Origin: Planctomycetota bacterium
GTDB taxonomy: Bacteria > Planctomycetota > Planctomycetia > Pirellulales > UBA1268
Assembly: GCA_029978905.1 (NCBI GenBank)
Contig: JAPOIM010000021.1
Location: forward strand, 1-56,352
Reading direction: 5' to 3'
DNA: 56,352 nucleotides
The notes under the pieces are model-generated. The model did not search any database. It saw only the letters and a list, made by a program, of their open reading frames with translations, and was not told the DNA's origin. The translations under genes were made by a program, and so were the position numbers. Positions within the stretch are counted from its first letter, which is position 1; the number at the start of each line of letters is the position of its first letter. Shown piece by piece: positions 1 to 9,750 of this stretch.

Positions 1-235
1 CCCGGAACGTGTTAATGACTTAGAGATACCTGAGTGACGACTTTAACGGCTCTTGGCAATCGCAACGGTCAGATCCGCGATCTGTTTTTCGGTGGATTGA
101 TTCAGGCTTCGGCGGCTTTTCGAGCGATTTCGGATCCCGTTTAGGAGCCGCTCGGGGCATCGCTTCCCACTCAGCTTGGACGATATGCATGGATCGTGAT
201 GCGGCATTGATTGTGATTTTAGGGAGCAACCACTT

Positions 236-556
236 ATGGCAGATTGTGCGCCTTGTCGGCTGTATGTAGGTGACGAGATTGCCGAGGTGCTGTCGGTGAT
301 GGTTGAGGAGATGCAGCGACGAGGTGTGCAGGTTTCTGTCGGAGTGCTAGGTGGCTGCTTTTCGATTGCGATTCCGGTGCTGGGAACTATTCGCGGGACG
401 TTCAAAGTGTCTGGTCAATCGTTGGCAGTTGAGATCCAGTCGCGGCCTTCAGATGTGGGTTGCGGTACGATTGAAGGAAAGATCCAGGACTTCATTCTTG
501 ATGCTAAGGCCGAGGTCAAGAACAGACGGAAGCGTGATGAAACGAATCCGAGATAA
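236..556 (+). CDS. small conserved-looking protein of unknown function
   Basis: A 106-residue soluble protein with a good ribosome site (AGGGAG at 221-226, nine bases before the ATG), which makes it more than a chance frame. The middle looks like a beta-rich domain (residues about 35-75) followed by a helix rich in charged residues and a basic tail. The pattern of alternating beta strands, a Gly turn and a final helix (GKIQDFI) recalls small polyhydroxyalkanoic-acid-system proteins (PHA_gran_rgn family), but the match is by eye and weak. Base composition is visibly less GC-rich than the genes to its right. It stands alone; the next gene is convergent. Function not assigned. Confidence 0.6.
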   Translation: MADCAPCRLYVGDEIAEVLSVMVEEMQRRGVQVSVGVLGGCFSIAIPVLGTIRGTFKVSGQSLAVEIQSRPSDVGCGTIEGKIQDFILDAKAEVKNRRKRDETNPR

Positions 557-762
557 GCAGGCAAAACCAGGCGTTGGTCCAGATTCGCGAGAGCGTCCTG
601 CGGTATGGTGAGCGTGCGGGAGGCCACTCCGGCCACCGTTGCCACGATACTTCGTGAAGAACCGGGAATCAGTAGCAACAACACGCTCGAGGATGTCGTC
701 GCTCACCTCACCGAATGCTCCGCGTGGATGTTGCTCACGGTGGCGGAAATCCGGCAGCGCTC

Positions 763-2940
763 TCACGCTGCTACGACCGCCTTTCGGCGGCAGGAGAGGC
801 CCACGCCTACGAGCAGGATCAGCCCGCCGAGATCGACGAAGGAGAACCCAGTGCCCGCGATGCTCAGGCTGTCGGGCGCGAGTCCGCAAGCCGCTGCCGC
901 AAAGCAGGCCAGTCGCTGAGGCCAGGAGAGACGGGCGTTGAGGTAGCCGGCGATACCAGCGGCAAGCGCGGTCACCCCTACCACGGCCCCAGTGACGGCC
1001 CCAAGCACGGCGAGGGGTGCCGCCGGCCCTCCCTCATGGTTCATCAGGCAGAGCGCCGGCCGGTAGACAAACATGTACGGCAGGCTGAACCCGACCAGCG
1101 AGAAGCGAAACGCGGCCAAGCTCGCCCGCATCACATCGGCCCCTGCGATCGACGCGGTGGCGTATGCCGCCAAGGCGACCGGAGGCGTGACCATCGCCAT
1201 CATCCCGAAGTAGAAGATGAAGAGGTGCGCCGCGAGGATCGGCACGCCAAGCGCGGGATCGTTGAACACCGGGCCGATGATCGTGGCCAGCAGGAGGTAC
1301 GACACAGCGCTAGGGAGCCCCATCCCAAGCACGAGCGAGCAGCCCATGATCGCTAGCAACGCCAAGAACAAGCTGTTGCCGGCAAGCGGAATGATGGCAG
1401 CCGGAACACCTGTGCCGATGCCGGTGCGAGAGACCAACCCGACGATGATGCCCACGCACGCCGCTGCGGCGACCAGGGGTGTGCCGCCGATCGCGGTGGT
1501 CTTCACCAGGGCGATCATCCGACCGTTCCAGAGGGGAAAAAAAAGGCTCACGGCGACCAGCGTGACGAGCAGACCGGCGAGGCCTGCCATCGGGGCTTCC
1601 CCCCAGCCGATGTGATCGGGGAACACCATGCGTGACAGCGCCGCGAGGCCGATCCACCAACCGGCTGCGGCTGCCCGTGAGAGCCACGTGCCGCCAGTGC
1701 GAGGATTGAGCAGGATCATCGCCATCGCGAAACACGTGGCGACGCTCACGGCTCGGAACGGAGAAAACCCCGCAAACAGGAGCGCCATTAACCCGCCGAG
1801 CGCTCCCACAAACGTCAGCCCCTCAAGGCTGAACACGGGCGTGTCTTCGAGGCTGATGGCCTGTGCTGGGGCGGGAGCCACGTCGCCATCCACTCCCGAT
1901 GGCTGGGGGCCGGAGCGATCGACGTCGATGCGACGAGCGTAGAAGTGCACCAACAGAAAGATCGAAAGGTAGTAGAGGATCGCCGGAATCAGGGCGGCCT
2001 GCACGATCTCCAGAAACCGCACCGGTGGGTCGCGGTTGATGATCTCAAGCATCATGTACGCCCCCGCCCCCATCACCGGCGGCACAAGGGCGCCACCAGA
2101 AGAGGCAGCCGCTTCGATGCCAGCTGCGACCACCGCGGAGAAGCCGCTGCTCCGCATCAGTGGAATCGTGAAGGTGCCGGTGGTAGCAGCGTTGGCAACG
2201 GCGCTCCCCGACAGCGAACCCATCAGACCGCTCGCCAGCACCGCGACCTTGGCAGGGCCGCCTGTCCGTTTGCCAAAGATCCGCTGTGCGACGCTGATCA
2301 CCCAGCCGGTCGCCCCCGCAGCTTCAAGCACGGCCCCAAACAGCACGAAGAGGAACACGTAGCGAAACATCACTCCCATCGCGGTGCCAAACACGCCTTC
2401 GCTGCGCAGCCAACTCTGCCCAACGATGGCCTGCAGGTCCTGGCCGCGATGCGGGAAGAGCCAGTCGGGCAGGTTCCTCGCCACGCTTTCGTGGGCGTAG
2501 AGCAAAAACAGTACGGCAAGAATTGGGAGCGACCAGCCGACAGAGCGGCGGGCCGCCTCCAACACGAGCAGCATCCCCAGCCCCCCAATCACGAGGTCGG
2601 GCGTGGTGTAAAGCGCTGCACGCTGACCAAGCGACTCAGACTGCACCACGAGATACCCACAGCACACCGCAGAGGCCACCGCGAGGAGGCCGTCGAAGAC
2701 CCGCGCGAGCCGATGCTCTGCCGGAGCGCCGCCGAGAAAGCAGAGCACGAGCCCGAACCCACCGAAGATGGCCAGTTCGGCCAGCGGCGGGAGGATCGGG
2801 ATGCTCACCTCCAGCAACACATACACAGCCAGTGCTGTGGCGATCATCAGCCGCAGGGCTCGGCTGAGGTTCACCGGTTCGGTTGCGTTGGCTGTCGACG
2901 GAGCAGAGCCTCCGTTTTCCGGGGCGTGTCCCTGTGCCAT
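763..2940 (-). CDS. TRAP transporter, fused DctQM-type permease (TAXI class)
   Basis: A 725-residue integral membrane protein with well over a dozen hydrophobic segments, the size expected of fused TRAP permeases in which the small DctQ-like and large DctM-like subunits are one chain. Motifs typical of the large subunit are visible: the stretch MGSLSGSAVANAATTGTFTI near residue 240, followed by the small-residue run AGIEAAASSGGALVPPVMGAGA. It would import an organic acid or similar solute using an ion gradient, together with the binding protein encoded six bases upstream on the same strand. The substrate cannot be read from sequence. The start is an ATG after a short gap from the upstream stop, so the pair is an operon. 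Confidence 0.92.
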   Translation of the reverse strand: MAQGHAPENGGSAPSTANATEPVNLSRALRLMIATALAVYVLLEVSIPILPPLAELAIFGGFGLVLCFLGGAPAEHRLARVFDGLLAVASAVCCGYLVVQSESLGQRAALYTTPDLVIGGLGMLLVLEAARRSVGWSLPILAVLFLLYAHESVARNLPDWLFPHRGQDLQAIVGQSWLRSEGVFGTAMGVMFRYVFLFVLFGAVLEAAGATGWVISVAQRIFGKRTGGPAKVAVLASGLMGSLSGSAVANAATTGTFTIPLMRSSGFSAVVAAGIEAAASSGGALVPPVMGAGAYMMLEIINRDPPVRFLEIVQAALIPAILYYLSIFLLVHFYARRIDVDRSGPQPSGVDGDVAPAPAQAISLEDTPVFSLEGLTFVGALGGLMALLFAGFSPFRAVSVATCFAMAMILLNPRTGGTWLSRAAAAGWWIGLAALSRMVFPDHIGWGEAPMAGLAGLLVTLVAVSLFFPLWNGRMIALVKTTAIGGTPLVAAAACVGIIVGLVSRTGIGTGVPAAIIPLAGNSLFLALLAIMGCSLVLGMGLPSAVSYLLLATIIGPVFNDPALGVPILAAHLFIFYFGMMAMVTPPVALAAYATASIAGADVMRASLAAFRFSLVGFSLPYMFVYRPALCLMNHEGGPAAPLAVLGAVTGAVVGVTALAAGIAGYLNARLSWPQRLACFAAAACGLAPDSLSIAGTGFSFVDLGGLILLVGVGLSCRRKAVVAA

Positions 2941-2946
2941 GACGCT

Positions 2947-3963
2947 TTACTCCGCTGGCCAGAGGCCAGCCTCGGTGTAGAAGCGAACGGCCCCAGGATG
3001 GAAGGTGGTGCCGTTGTCGCGAACGACATTCTTCTCGTTGATCGCACGGGCTGCACGATGTCGCTCGGCGATCTTCTCCCGATTCTCCCACACCATCTTC
3101 GTGAACTCGTACACCATCGCCTCGTCCACGGAAGCGTCGGTGACGAGGTGTGCCGAGCCCACGTTGAGGCCCGCAAAGTCTTCATCAATACCGTCGTAGG
3201 TGCCGCCCGGAATGGTGGCGTCTTCGAAGAACGGATAGTCGGCGATCAGCTTCGTGCGAGCGGCCTCGTCGAACGGCACCAGGCGGACTGGAGCCGCTTG
3301 GGCAATCTGAGACAACGCAGGATTCGGCGTACCGCCACCGATCATGGCGGCATCGACGGAACCATCGCCAAGCAGGTCGACGGCCGTCTGCTGGCTGCCA
3401 TACCGGGCATCGAAGTCATCCATCGAGAGGCCGTGGGCCGCCAAGATGGGGCGGACAAAGTATTCGAAGCCAGCCCCCTCAGGCCCGACATACACTCGCT
3501 TCCCCTTGAGATCAGCGATCGACTTGATTTCGGATTCGGCCGGCACGACAAACTGCGCGATGTTGGGGAAGAGGGTCATCACACTCTGTGTGGCATGCTT
3601 TTCTTCCCAACCCTCTTCACCACGCACCGCGAAGTAGGTGATCGATGAGTTCGACATCGCAAACTGCAGTTTGCCCTGCGAGAGCAAGCGAATGTTTTCC
3701 ATCGAGCCGCCGGTGCTCTCGGCAGAGACCCGCCAGCCACGATCGCCTTGGGCTTCGTTGACCACGTCGCAGACTGCACTGCCCACGGTGTAGAAGACGC
3801 CGCCGATCGGGGCCGTGCCCACGCTGATGAACTCGCGCTTGGCTCCTTCGCCACCTCCGCAGCCAACAGCCGCAAGCAGACAGAGAACGACAAACGCGGA
3901 TGTGATGGCCGACGGCCAGGATTCAGCGCGGAATGAGCGGAAACGAGGAGCAGCTGCGGTCAT
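2947..3963 (-). CDS. TAXI family TRAP transporter solute-binding lipoprotein
   Basis: A 338-residue periplasmic binding protein of the TAXI class. From the chosen ATG the first 35 residues are a signal with a hydrophobic core ending in a lipobox-like AVGC (Cys35), so the mature protein is probably a lipoprotein facing the periplasm. The family pattern follows: SVGTAPIGGVFYTVGSAVCD, then the TGGSMENI motif, and YVGPEGAGFEYFVRPIL later. The frame is open to 4077, but the start at 3963 is preferred because GGGAG lies at 3971-3975 (complement), seven bases upstream, and because it places the signal peptide at the N terminus. It precedes the fused permease by six bases and captures the substrate for it. 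Confidence 0.92.
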   Translation of the reverse strand: MTAAAPRFRSFRAESWPSAITSAFVVLCLLAAVGCGGGEGAKREFISVGTAPIGGVFYTVGSAVCDVVNEAQGDRGWRVSAESTGGSMENIRLLSQGKLQFAMSNSSITYFAVRGEEGWEEKHATQSVMTLFPNIAQFVVPAESEIKSIADLKGKRVYVGPEGAGFEYFVRPILAAHGLSMDDFDARYGSQQTAVDLLGDGSVDAAMIGGGTPNPALSQIAQAAPVRLVPFDEAARTKLIADYPFFEDATIPGGTYDGIDEDFAGLNVGSAHLVTDASVDEAMVYEFTKMVWENREKIAERHRAARAINEKNVVRDNGTTFHPGAVRFYTEAGLWPAE

Positions 3964-4108
3964 CAAGAATCTCCCAGCGTGTGGATCCCGGTGGAGCGGA
4001 CGTCTCGAGTGCGGCCCACAGCCTACGTCCCGGCGGAGCGGTCTGCTACGGCGTCGGCTCGGCCTCGTGAACTTCAAGGCCGCGGGGGGCTTCCAGGAAG
4101 CGTGGCTG

Positions 4109-4624
4109 TCAGCCAGCGGTCATCCGGGGGGCCCGCGGGGCGTCGTCGGGGAGGGTAGGGATCCGCCAGATCACCACGAGGCCGATGCCGACCAGCACCA
4201 CCAGCACAATCCGCAGCCAGTCGGGCAGGCTGCTGAGCACGAAACTGACGGTGACCACAGCCGCCACCATCGCCACTGCACGGTACTTGAGGGATTTGCG
4301 AATCCCCCGGTAGTGGTGCCAGTCGTCGAGTGTGGGCCCAAAACGCTTGGAACGGTGGAGCCACGCGTGGAGACGTGGGGAGCCCTTGTAGAAGCAATAG
4401 CTTGCGAGCAGCAGAAACGGCGTGGTGGGCAGCAGCGGCAGCACGGCGCCGACGACCGCCAGGCCCACGCAGCACCATCCGCCAACCACGTACAGAAAGC
4501 TCTTGATCGGCTCTGTGGTGGGCTTGAGATCCATGCCAGCTGCCTGCCTGAAGGGCCCTGCGGGGGATGCAGTGGGGCCAAGGGATGAGAGCATACGATT
4601 CTCGCGGTCGCGCGTCGTGGTCAT
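4109..4624 (-). CDS. YbaN/DUF454 family inner membrane protein
   Basis: A small membrane protein of about 171 residues. The family signature is clear: GWCCVGLAVVGAVLPLLPTT followed by PFLLLASYCFYKGSPRLHAW, then a two-segment hydrophobic hairpin (AVAMVAAVVTVSFVLSSL and IVLVVLVGIGLVVIWRIP). DUF454 proteins are small inner-membrane proteins of unknown role. The frame continues far upstream antisense to the aldolase gene, which is artefactual. Starts at 4624, 4594 or 4534 are all possible; the family usually begins shortly before the first membrane segment, so 4534 would also give a complete protein. No strong ribosome site separates them. Confidence 0.8.
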   Translation of the reverse strand: MTTTRDRENRMLSSLGPTASPAGPFRQAAGMDLKPTTEPIKSFLYVVGGWCCVGLAVVGAVLPLLPTTPFLLLASYCFYKGSPRLHAWLHRSKRFGPTLDDWHHYRGIRKSLKYRAVAMVAAVVTVSFVLSSLPDWLRIVLVVLVGIGLVVIWRIPTLPDDAPRAPRMTAG

Positions 4625-4729
4625 CTGACGCCGGGCGGTTCCCCAGGGAATCCAAAAAGCGTATGCTTCCGCTCGAAAACACCGTTCAACGCGGTACACC
4701 ACTGACCCCCTCCCCCGGAGAAGAGATCC

Positions 4730-5773
4730 ATGCCCCTGGTCCCGATGCGAACCCTGCTCGATCACGCTGCCGAGAACGGCTACGGCATCGCTGCGTTCAA
4801 CGTGAACGACATGGAGCAGATTCAGGCGATCATGGAGGCTGCCAAGGAGACGGAGAGCCCTGTGATCGTGCAGGCCTCGCGGGGCGCGCGGAAGTTCAGC
4901 CAGGATGCGTATCTGCGGCACCTGATGCTCGCCGCGGCCGAACTCTACCCATGGATTCCGATCGCCATGCACCAGGACCATGGCAACTCGCCAGACACCT
5001 GCCAGAGTGCGATCGACAACGGCTTCACCAGCGTGATGATGGACGGCTCCCTGCAGGAAGACGGCTCGACGCCGGCTGACTTCGACTACAACGTGCGGGT
5101 TACGCGGCAGGTCGTCGAGAGCGCTCACGCTCAGGGCGTTTCTGTAGAAGGCGAACTCGGCTGCCTGGGGTCGCTCGAAAGCGGCACGGGCGAAGCCGAA
5201 GACGGTCACGGTGCCTCGGGCACTCTCTCGCACGACCAACTCCTGACCGACCCCGATGAGGCGGCCCGGTTCGTGGAGGCCACTGGCGTGGATGCCTTGG
5301 CGGTAGCCATCGGCACAAGCCACGGCGCCTACAAGTTCACCCGCAAGCCCGACGGCGAAGTGCTTGCCATGAGCCGGATCGAAGAGATCCATCGTCGGCT
5401 CCCCAACTGCCATCTCGTGATGCACGGCTCATCGAGCGTGCCCCAAGAACTGCAGGACATCATCAACGAGTTTGGCGGCAAGATGCCCCAGACCTGGGGT
5501 GTGCCAGTGGAAGAGATCCAGCGCGGCATTAAGCACGGTGTTCGCAAGATCAACGTCGACACCGACAACCGGATGGCGATCACCGGAGCGATCCGCAAGG
5601 TACTCAGCCAGCACCCCGAGAAGTTTGATCCGCGTGACTACCTGAAGCCCGCTCGTGAGGCGATGCAGAAGGTGTGTGCGGAGCGGATGGTGCAGTTCGG
5701 CCAGGCCGGTAATGCCCGCAAGGTACCGCTTGTTTCGCTCGAAGAGATGGCAGCCCGTTACAAGTCTGCCTGA
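4730..5773 (+). CDS. fba: class II fructose-bisphosphate aldolase
   Basis: A 347-residue cytoplasmic enzyme that interconverts fructose 1,6-bisphosphate with dihydroxyacetone phosphate and glyceraldehyde 3-phosphate in glycolysis and gluconeogenesis. It is the zinc-dependent class II type: the HQDHGN motif gives catalytic Asp83 and zinc ligand His84, and further ligands come from [10 protein letters not shown] and VMHGSSSVP. The end segment [18 protein letters not shown] is typical of the longer Calvin-cycle-type subgroup of about 345-360 residues. The start is supported by GGAG seven to ten bases before the ATG. It is divergent from the DUF454 gene and is followed after 45 bases by the acyltransferase fusion. 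A short GGCCG/CGGCC inverted repeat lies just after the stop, without a T run. Confidence 0.97.
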   Translation: MPLVPMRTLLDHAAENGYGIAAFNVNDMEQIQAIMEAAKETESPVIVQASRGARKFSQDAYLRHLMLAAAELYPWIPIAMHQDHGNSPDTCQSAIDNGFTSVMMDGSLQEDGSTPADFDYNVRVTRQVVESAHAQGVSVEGELGCLGSLESGTGEAEDGHGASGTLSHDQLLTDPDEAARFVEATGVDALAVAIGTSHGAYKFTRKPDGEVLAMSRIEEIHRRLPNCHLVMHGSSSVPQELQDIINEFGGKMPQTWGVPVEEIQRGIKHGVRKINVDTDNRMAITGAIRKVLSQHPEKFDPRDYLKPAREAMQKVCAERMVQFGQAGNARKVPLVSLEEMAARYKSA

Positions 5774-5818
5774 GTGGCCGATTCGGCCGCATAACGTTTA
5801 CCGATAGACGGCGTCGAT

Positions 5819-8506
5819 GTGAATGGAATCCGTCGAATCTTCTGGGTCATCGTTCGGCTGCTGCTTCGGCTGCGGTATCGGGTGACGACTGATGGTTGCG
5901 AGCAGCTGGAGCGGCTCTCCGGGCCCGTGCTCCTGCTGCCCAACCATCCGGCATACATCGACCCACCCACCGTGCTGTCGCACACGGCGTCGGGGCTCTT
6001 CCAAAAAGGGCTCCGGCAGCCGTTGCGGCCGCTGGTGTTTTCGGGCACCTACCGGGTGCCTCCACTGCTGCCGCTGATGAAGTTGGTGCGGGCCTTCGAA
6101 GTGCCCGACCTCTCCTCGGCGAGCCGCGACGCGGCCTCGCGTACCACGCAGCTGATCGACGCGGTGGTGGCAGAGGTGCATGCGGGGGGCAGTTTTCTGA
6201 TCTACCCCTCAGGCCGACTCCAGCGAGGCAATCGCGAGGTGGTCGGCTCAGCTCGGTTCGTCCACGAACTGGTCAGCCGCTGCCCAGAGCTCCGGGTGGT
6301 GCTGGTCCGCACACGCGGGCTGTGGGGCAGCTTGTTTAGCTGTGCCGCGGAAGGGAAGCCGCCGGACCTTGTGCCCGCGGTGCTGCGAGCGGCGGCGTGG
6401 GTGGTCGCGGGGCTGTTCTTTTTTCTGCCCAAGCGGCATGTCCACCTGCATGTGGAGGTCATGCCGCGATCGCGGCTGCCGCTGGAGTCGCGCGAGGCGT
6501 TTAATCGCTTCCTAGAGAACTGGTACGACGCTGATGGAGAGCAGGAGCCGCTCTTCGTCCGCTACAACCCACTTTTTGGGCCAACCGAGGGGCACTACCG
6601 GCCAGCGGTCACCGCCCAAATCGATGCGGCCAGCCTCAATCCGAAGACGGTCGCACAGGTGAATGAACTCGCCGCGTCGTTTCTCAAGCGGGATCTTGAG
6701 CCAGCAGAGAACGCTGCCGACACCACGCTCGAGGCGCTCGGTCTCGACAGCCTTGACCGCATGGAGCTGGCGCTGCGGATTGAGCAGCAGTTTGGCTTCC
6801 ACAGCAGTGCCGTGGTGAGCACCCTCGGGGAACTCTGGGCGCTGGCCGATGGCAAGCTTTCCGACGGCGACGGGTCGCTGCCGCCTCTCGACGTGCCGTC
6901 GAACTGGTTTGCGTCGTCCAAGTACCCGCAGCCGGCGGGCTTGCATGCGGGGGCCAATGGCTGGCTGCTCGCCGACACGGTGGCCGAAGCGTTTGCTCGG
7001 CGCGTGTTGGAGCGTCCGAATCAGGTGGCCGCTGCCGACGGGATGTCGGGCGTGGTGACGTATCGGCGGATGCTCGTGGGCGCTGTGCTCATGGCACGGC
7101 GGTTTGCGAAGCTGCCGGATGCGCATGTGGGCGTGATGATGCCCGCGAGTGTGGCTGCGGACATCGTGTTCTTCGCCCTGCATCTCGCGGGCAAGATTCC
7201 CGTGATGCTCAACTGGACCACAGGGCCAGCCAGCCTGGCGCATGCGATTGCGGCCACCGACACCCGTCAGATCCTCACGTCGAAGCGGCTCGTCGATCGT
7301 CTTGGCATTGAGGTGGCAGGAGGCGAGTACCTCTTCCTGGAAGATCTTCGAGGCACGATCAACAAGGCTGAAGCCGTCGCCACCATGCTGGTCGCACGGG
7401 TGGCGCCGTCGCGGCTGCTGCAAAAACTTCCTCAGCAACAGCAGGATGACCCGGCGGTCTTTCTCTTCACCTCGGGTTCTGAGAGCGCTCCCAAGACCGT
7501 CCCGCTCACGCACCGCAATCTGCTGACCAACATTCTCGACGGGATCGACGTACTCAAGCCAACGAGCCACGACACGCTGCTTGGGTTTCTTCCTCCATTT
7601 CACTCGTTTGGGCTGACGGGCAATGTGCTGTTGCCTGTGCTGACCGGCATCCGTTGTGTGCGGTATGCCGACCCGACTGATGCCCGCGGGTTGGTGCAGG
7701 TCATCCGTGACTACCAGCCGACGATGCTGTTCACGACGCCGACGTTCCTGAGCTACATCATCGCGTCGTCGGATGGGGAAGAACTGGTCAGCCTGCGAAA
7801 GATCATCACCGGTGCCGAGGCCTGCCCGGAGTCGGTCTATGTCAGCTGTGGGCAGAAGGCCCCCGCCGCCAAGATTCTTGAAGGCTACGGCATCACCGAG
7901 TGCTCGCCAGTGGTGGCGGCCAACCGGCTCGACAAGATCAAGCAAGGCACGATTGGTCTTCCGGTGCGGCATGTCGAGACGCGGATCGTGCATCATGAAA
8001 CAGGTGAGCCAGTTGCCGCAGGAGCTGCGGGCATGCTGCTCGTGCGGGGGCCGTCGATCTTTGCGGGATACCACCGCTACGACGGGCCGAGCCCATTTGT
8101 CGAGTTGGAAGGGCGCTCGTGGTACCGCACCGGCGACCTCGTGACGGCTGACGAAGACGGCTACCTGCATTTCCGCGGCAGGCTGAAGCGGTTCCTCAAG
8201 GCGGCCGGAGAGATGATCTCGCTGCCGGCGCTCGAGGCACCCTTTCAGAGACGGTATCCAGCCGACGAACGGGGCCCTCGCGTGGCGGTTGAGGGGGTGG
8301 AAACCCCAGGCGGCCGGCAGGTGGTGCTCTTCACGACCTTCGAACTGTCGTTGCGAGAGGCGTCCGAAATGCTCCTGGCCGACGGGCTGCGAGGCGTGAT
8401 GCGTCTCGACGAAGTTCGGCAGATTGACGCGATTCCCGTGCTGGGCACCGGAAAGACCGACTACGTCAGTCTGCGGAAGCGGATCGAGGCGTCGCTGCCG
8501 ACGTAA
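5819..8506 (+). CDS. acyltransferase - acyl carrier protein - acyl-ACP synthetase fusion (Aas-like)
   Basis: An 895-residue three-module lipid enzyme. Residues about 1-220 form a PlsC-type acyltransferase with the HX4D box (His43, Asp48 in NHPAYID) and a membrane segment near 190-210. Residues about 275-350 are an acyl carrier domain with the phosphopantetheine site LGLDSLDRM (Ser311). From about 370 to the end is an AMP-forming acyl-activating enzyme with the FTSGSESAPKTVPLTHRN loop near residue 550, GYGITECSP, and YRTGDLVTADEDGYLHFRGR near the C terminus. E. coli Aas has the first and last modules without the internal carrier. Likely role: activation and re-acylation of lysophospholipids, or building of a special membrane lipid. 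The start is GTG; no strong ribosome site is visible. Confidence 0.88.
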   Translation: MNGIRRIFWVIVRLLLRLRYRVTTDGCEQLERLSGPVLLLPNHPAYIDPPTVLSHTASGLFQKGLRQPLRPLVFSGTYRVPPLLPLMKLVRAFEVPDLSSASRDAASRTTQLIDAVVAEVHAGGSFLIYPSGRLQRGNREVVGSARFVHELVSRCPELRVVLVRTRGLWGSLFSCAAEGKPPDLVPAVLRAAAWVVAGLFFFLPKRHVHLHVEVMPRSRLPLESREAFNRFLENWYDADGEQEPLFVRYNPLFGPTEGHYRPAVTAQIDAASLNPKTVAQVNELAASFLKRDLEPAENAADTTLEALGLDSLDRMELALRIEQQFGFHSSAVVSTLGELWALADGKLSDGDGSLPPLDVPSNWFASSKYPQPAGLHAGANGWLLADTVAEAFARRVLERPNQVAAADGMSGVVTYRRMLVGAVLMARRFAKLPDAHVGVMMPASVAADIVFFALHLAGKIPVMLNWTTGPASLAHAIAATDTRQILTSKRLVDRLGIEVAGGEYLFLEDLRGTINKAEAVATMLVARVAPSRLLQKLPQQQQDDPAVFLFTSGSESAPKTVPLTHRNLLTNILDGIDVLKPTSHDTLLGFLPPFHSFGLTGNVLLPVLTGIRCVRYADPTDARGLVQVIRDYQPTMLFTTPTFLSYIIASSDGEELVSLRKIITGAEACPESVYVSCGQKAPAAKILEGYGITECSPVVAANRLDKIKQGTIGLPVRHVETRIVHHETGEPVAAGAAGMLLVRGPSIFAGYHRYDGPSPFVELEGRSWYRTGDLVTADEDGYLHFRGRLKRFLKAAGEMISLPALEAPFQRRYPADERGPRVAVEGVETPGGRQVVLFTTFELSLREASEMLLADGLRGVMRLDEVRQIDAIPVLGTGKTDYVSLRKRIEASLPT

Positions 8507-8623
8507 ACGGCCGTGAAGTGCCCGGAAACTCGCGTTGCACGGCTTCTCTGGGCCCCCTATTGTCCCGCGTTCGCGTGAGCATCTCGGGAGGTGCTGCGCC
8601 TTCGTTGCCAGTAGGTCACATGC

Positions 8624-9706
8624 ATGAACGAGTCGATGAGGATGCCCGGACTCGAGCAGAAAGCGGGCGCCCTGTCCGGTGGACAGAGTGACCGCGACGT
8701 GCTGGCGCATGGTCGTGCCGTGCTCGAGGCCGAGGGGCGAGCGGTGCTTGCCGCGTCGGAAATGCTCGGACTTTCATTCTGCAAAGCCGTGCGGATGATT
8801 CACGAGTGCACAGGCTGTGTGGTGGTTACTGGTATCGGCAAGGCAGGCTTGGTGGCCCGCAAGATCACCGCCACACTGGCCTCCCTCGGGTCACCCGCGC
8901 ACTTCCTCCACCCTGCTGAGGCGATGCATGGCGATCTTGGCGTGCTCCGTGGCGATGACCTTTTGCTTGCCCTGTCGCAGTCTGGAGAGAGCGAGGAGAT
9001 CACCCGTCTCCTGCCACACGTGACCGCACTCCGGGTGCCAATCGTGGCGATCACGGGCAACCCGAGCAGTAGCCTGGGGCGTGCGGCGAGCATCGTGGTA
9101 TCGACGGGGACACTCCGTGAAGCCTGTTCGCTTGGCCTCGCGCCGAGCACGAGTACGGCAGTGATGCTTGGACTCGGGGATGCGCTGGCGCTGACGGTCA
9201 GTTCGCTTCGCGAGTTTTCGCACGACGACTTCGCGCAGCGGCATCCGGGGGGGAGCCTCGGCCGCAAACTTGCCACCGTCGATGAGGTCATGCAGCCATT
9301 GGAAGCCTGTCGTGTGGCCAAGCCTCACGAGACGGTGCGGGAAGTGTTTGGCCGCACCCTGCCGGCTCGCCGCACCGGGGCGGTGATGATCATCGATCAG
9401 GCAGGCACGTTGGCAGGCATCTTCACCGACAGCGACCTGGCCAGGCTGTTTGAGCGACGCAACGATGCCGCCATCGATGCCCCAATCGAAGCCGTGATGA
9501 CCGGCCAGCCGCGGACGGTGCGATCGGGGTTGAGGCTCTCGGAAGCGGTGGGCGTGCTGGAGCGGCATCGCGTGAGTGAGCTCCCCGTGGTTGATCACGC
9601 GGGCCGGCCGGTGGGGCTGCTCGACATCGTGGATCTCGTGGGGCTCGTACCTCCAGAGATGCTGCCAGAGAGTGTGTTGGCTCGTGAGGCACGCAGGGCT
9701 GCGTAA
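8624..9706 (+). CDS. kdsD: D-arabinose 5-phosphate isomerase (SIS plus two CBS domains)
   Basis: A 360-residue KpsF/GutQ-family sugar isomerase that converts ribulose 5-phosphate to arabinose 5-phosphate, the first committed step to Kdo for lipopolysaccharide. The N-terminal SIS domain shows GIGKAGLVARKI, HPAEAMHGDLGVL and the sugar-phosphate serine loop SQSGESEEI; the HPGGSLGRKL element closes that domain. Two CBS domains follow (about residues 210-270 and 285-345). It is followed by kdsC and the LptC/LptA-like gene, the gene order of the proteobacterial Kdo/Lpt operon. The ATG at 8636 is an alternative start. A weak promoter candidate, TTGCAC (8535) with TATTGT (8558) at 17-base spacing, lies upstream. 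Confidence 0.95.
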   Translation: MNESMRMPGLEQKAGALSGGQSDRDVLAHGRAVLEAEGRAVLAASEMLGLSFCKAVRMIHECTGCVVVTGIGKAGLVARKITATLASLGSPAHFLHPAEAMHGDLGVLRGDDLLLALSQSGESEEITRLLPHVTALRVPIVAITGNPSSSLGRAASIVVSTGTLREACSLGLAPSTSTAVMLGLGDALALTVSSLREFSHDDFAQRHPGGSLGRKLATVDEVMQPLEACRVAKPHETVREVFGRTLPARRTGAVMIIDQAGTLAGIFTDSDLARLFERRNDAAIDAPIEAVMTGQPRTVRSGLRLSEAVGVLERHRVSELPVVDHAGRPVGLLDIVDLVGLVPPEMLPESVLAREARRAA

Positions 9707-9750
9707 CGGGTGCAGGCCAGCAGCCCGCTGCAAAAGAGAAAACGTTCACG

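Noticed and set aside
20..405. Two overlapping minus-strand frames at the left edge
   Set aside because: Low-quality peptides, no ribosome site, and they overlap the better-supported plus-strand gene at 236-556. The first 235 bases hold nothing else I can support.
1945..3648. Long plus-strand open frame (567 codons) opposite the TRAP genes
   Set aside because: Antisense to two clear TRAP transporter genes; the peptide is His/Arg/Gln-rich without any domain. Long antisense frames are expected at this GC content.
5774..5790. GGCCG/CGGCC inverted repeat after fba as a terminator
   Set aside because: Five-base arms, three-base loop and no T run are too weak for a terminator call.
6512..8710. 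Long minus-strand open frame (732 codons) opposite the Aas-like gene
   Set aside because: Covers the ACP and acyl-activating domains of the plus-strand gene; composition is Arg/His/Gln-rich and shows no motif.
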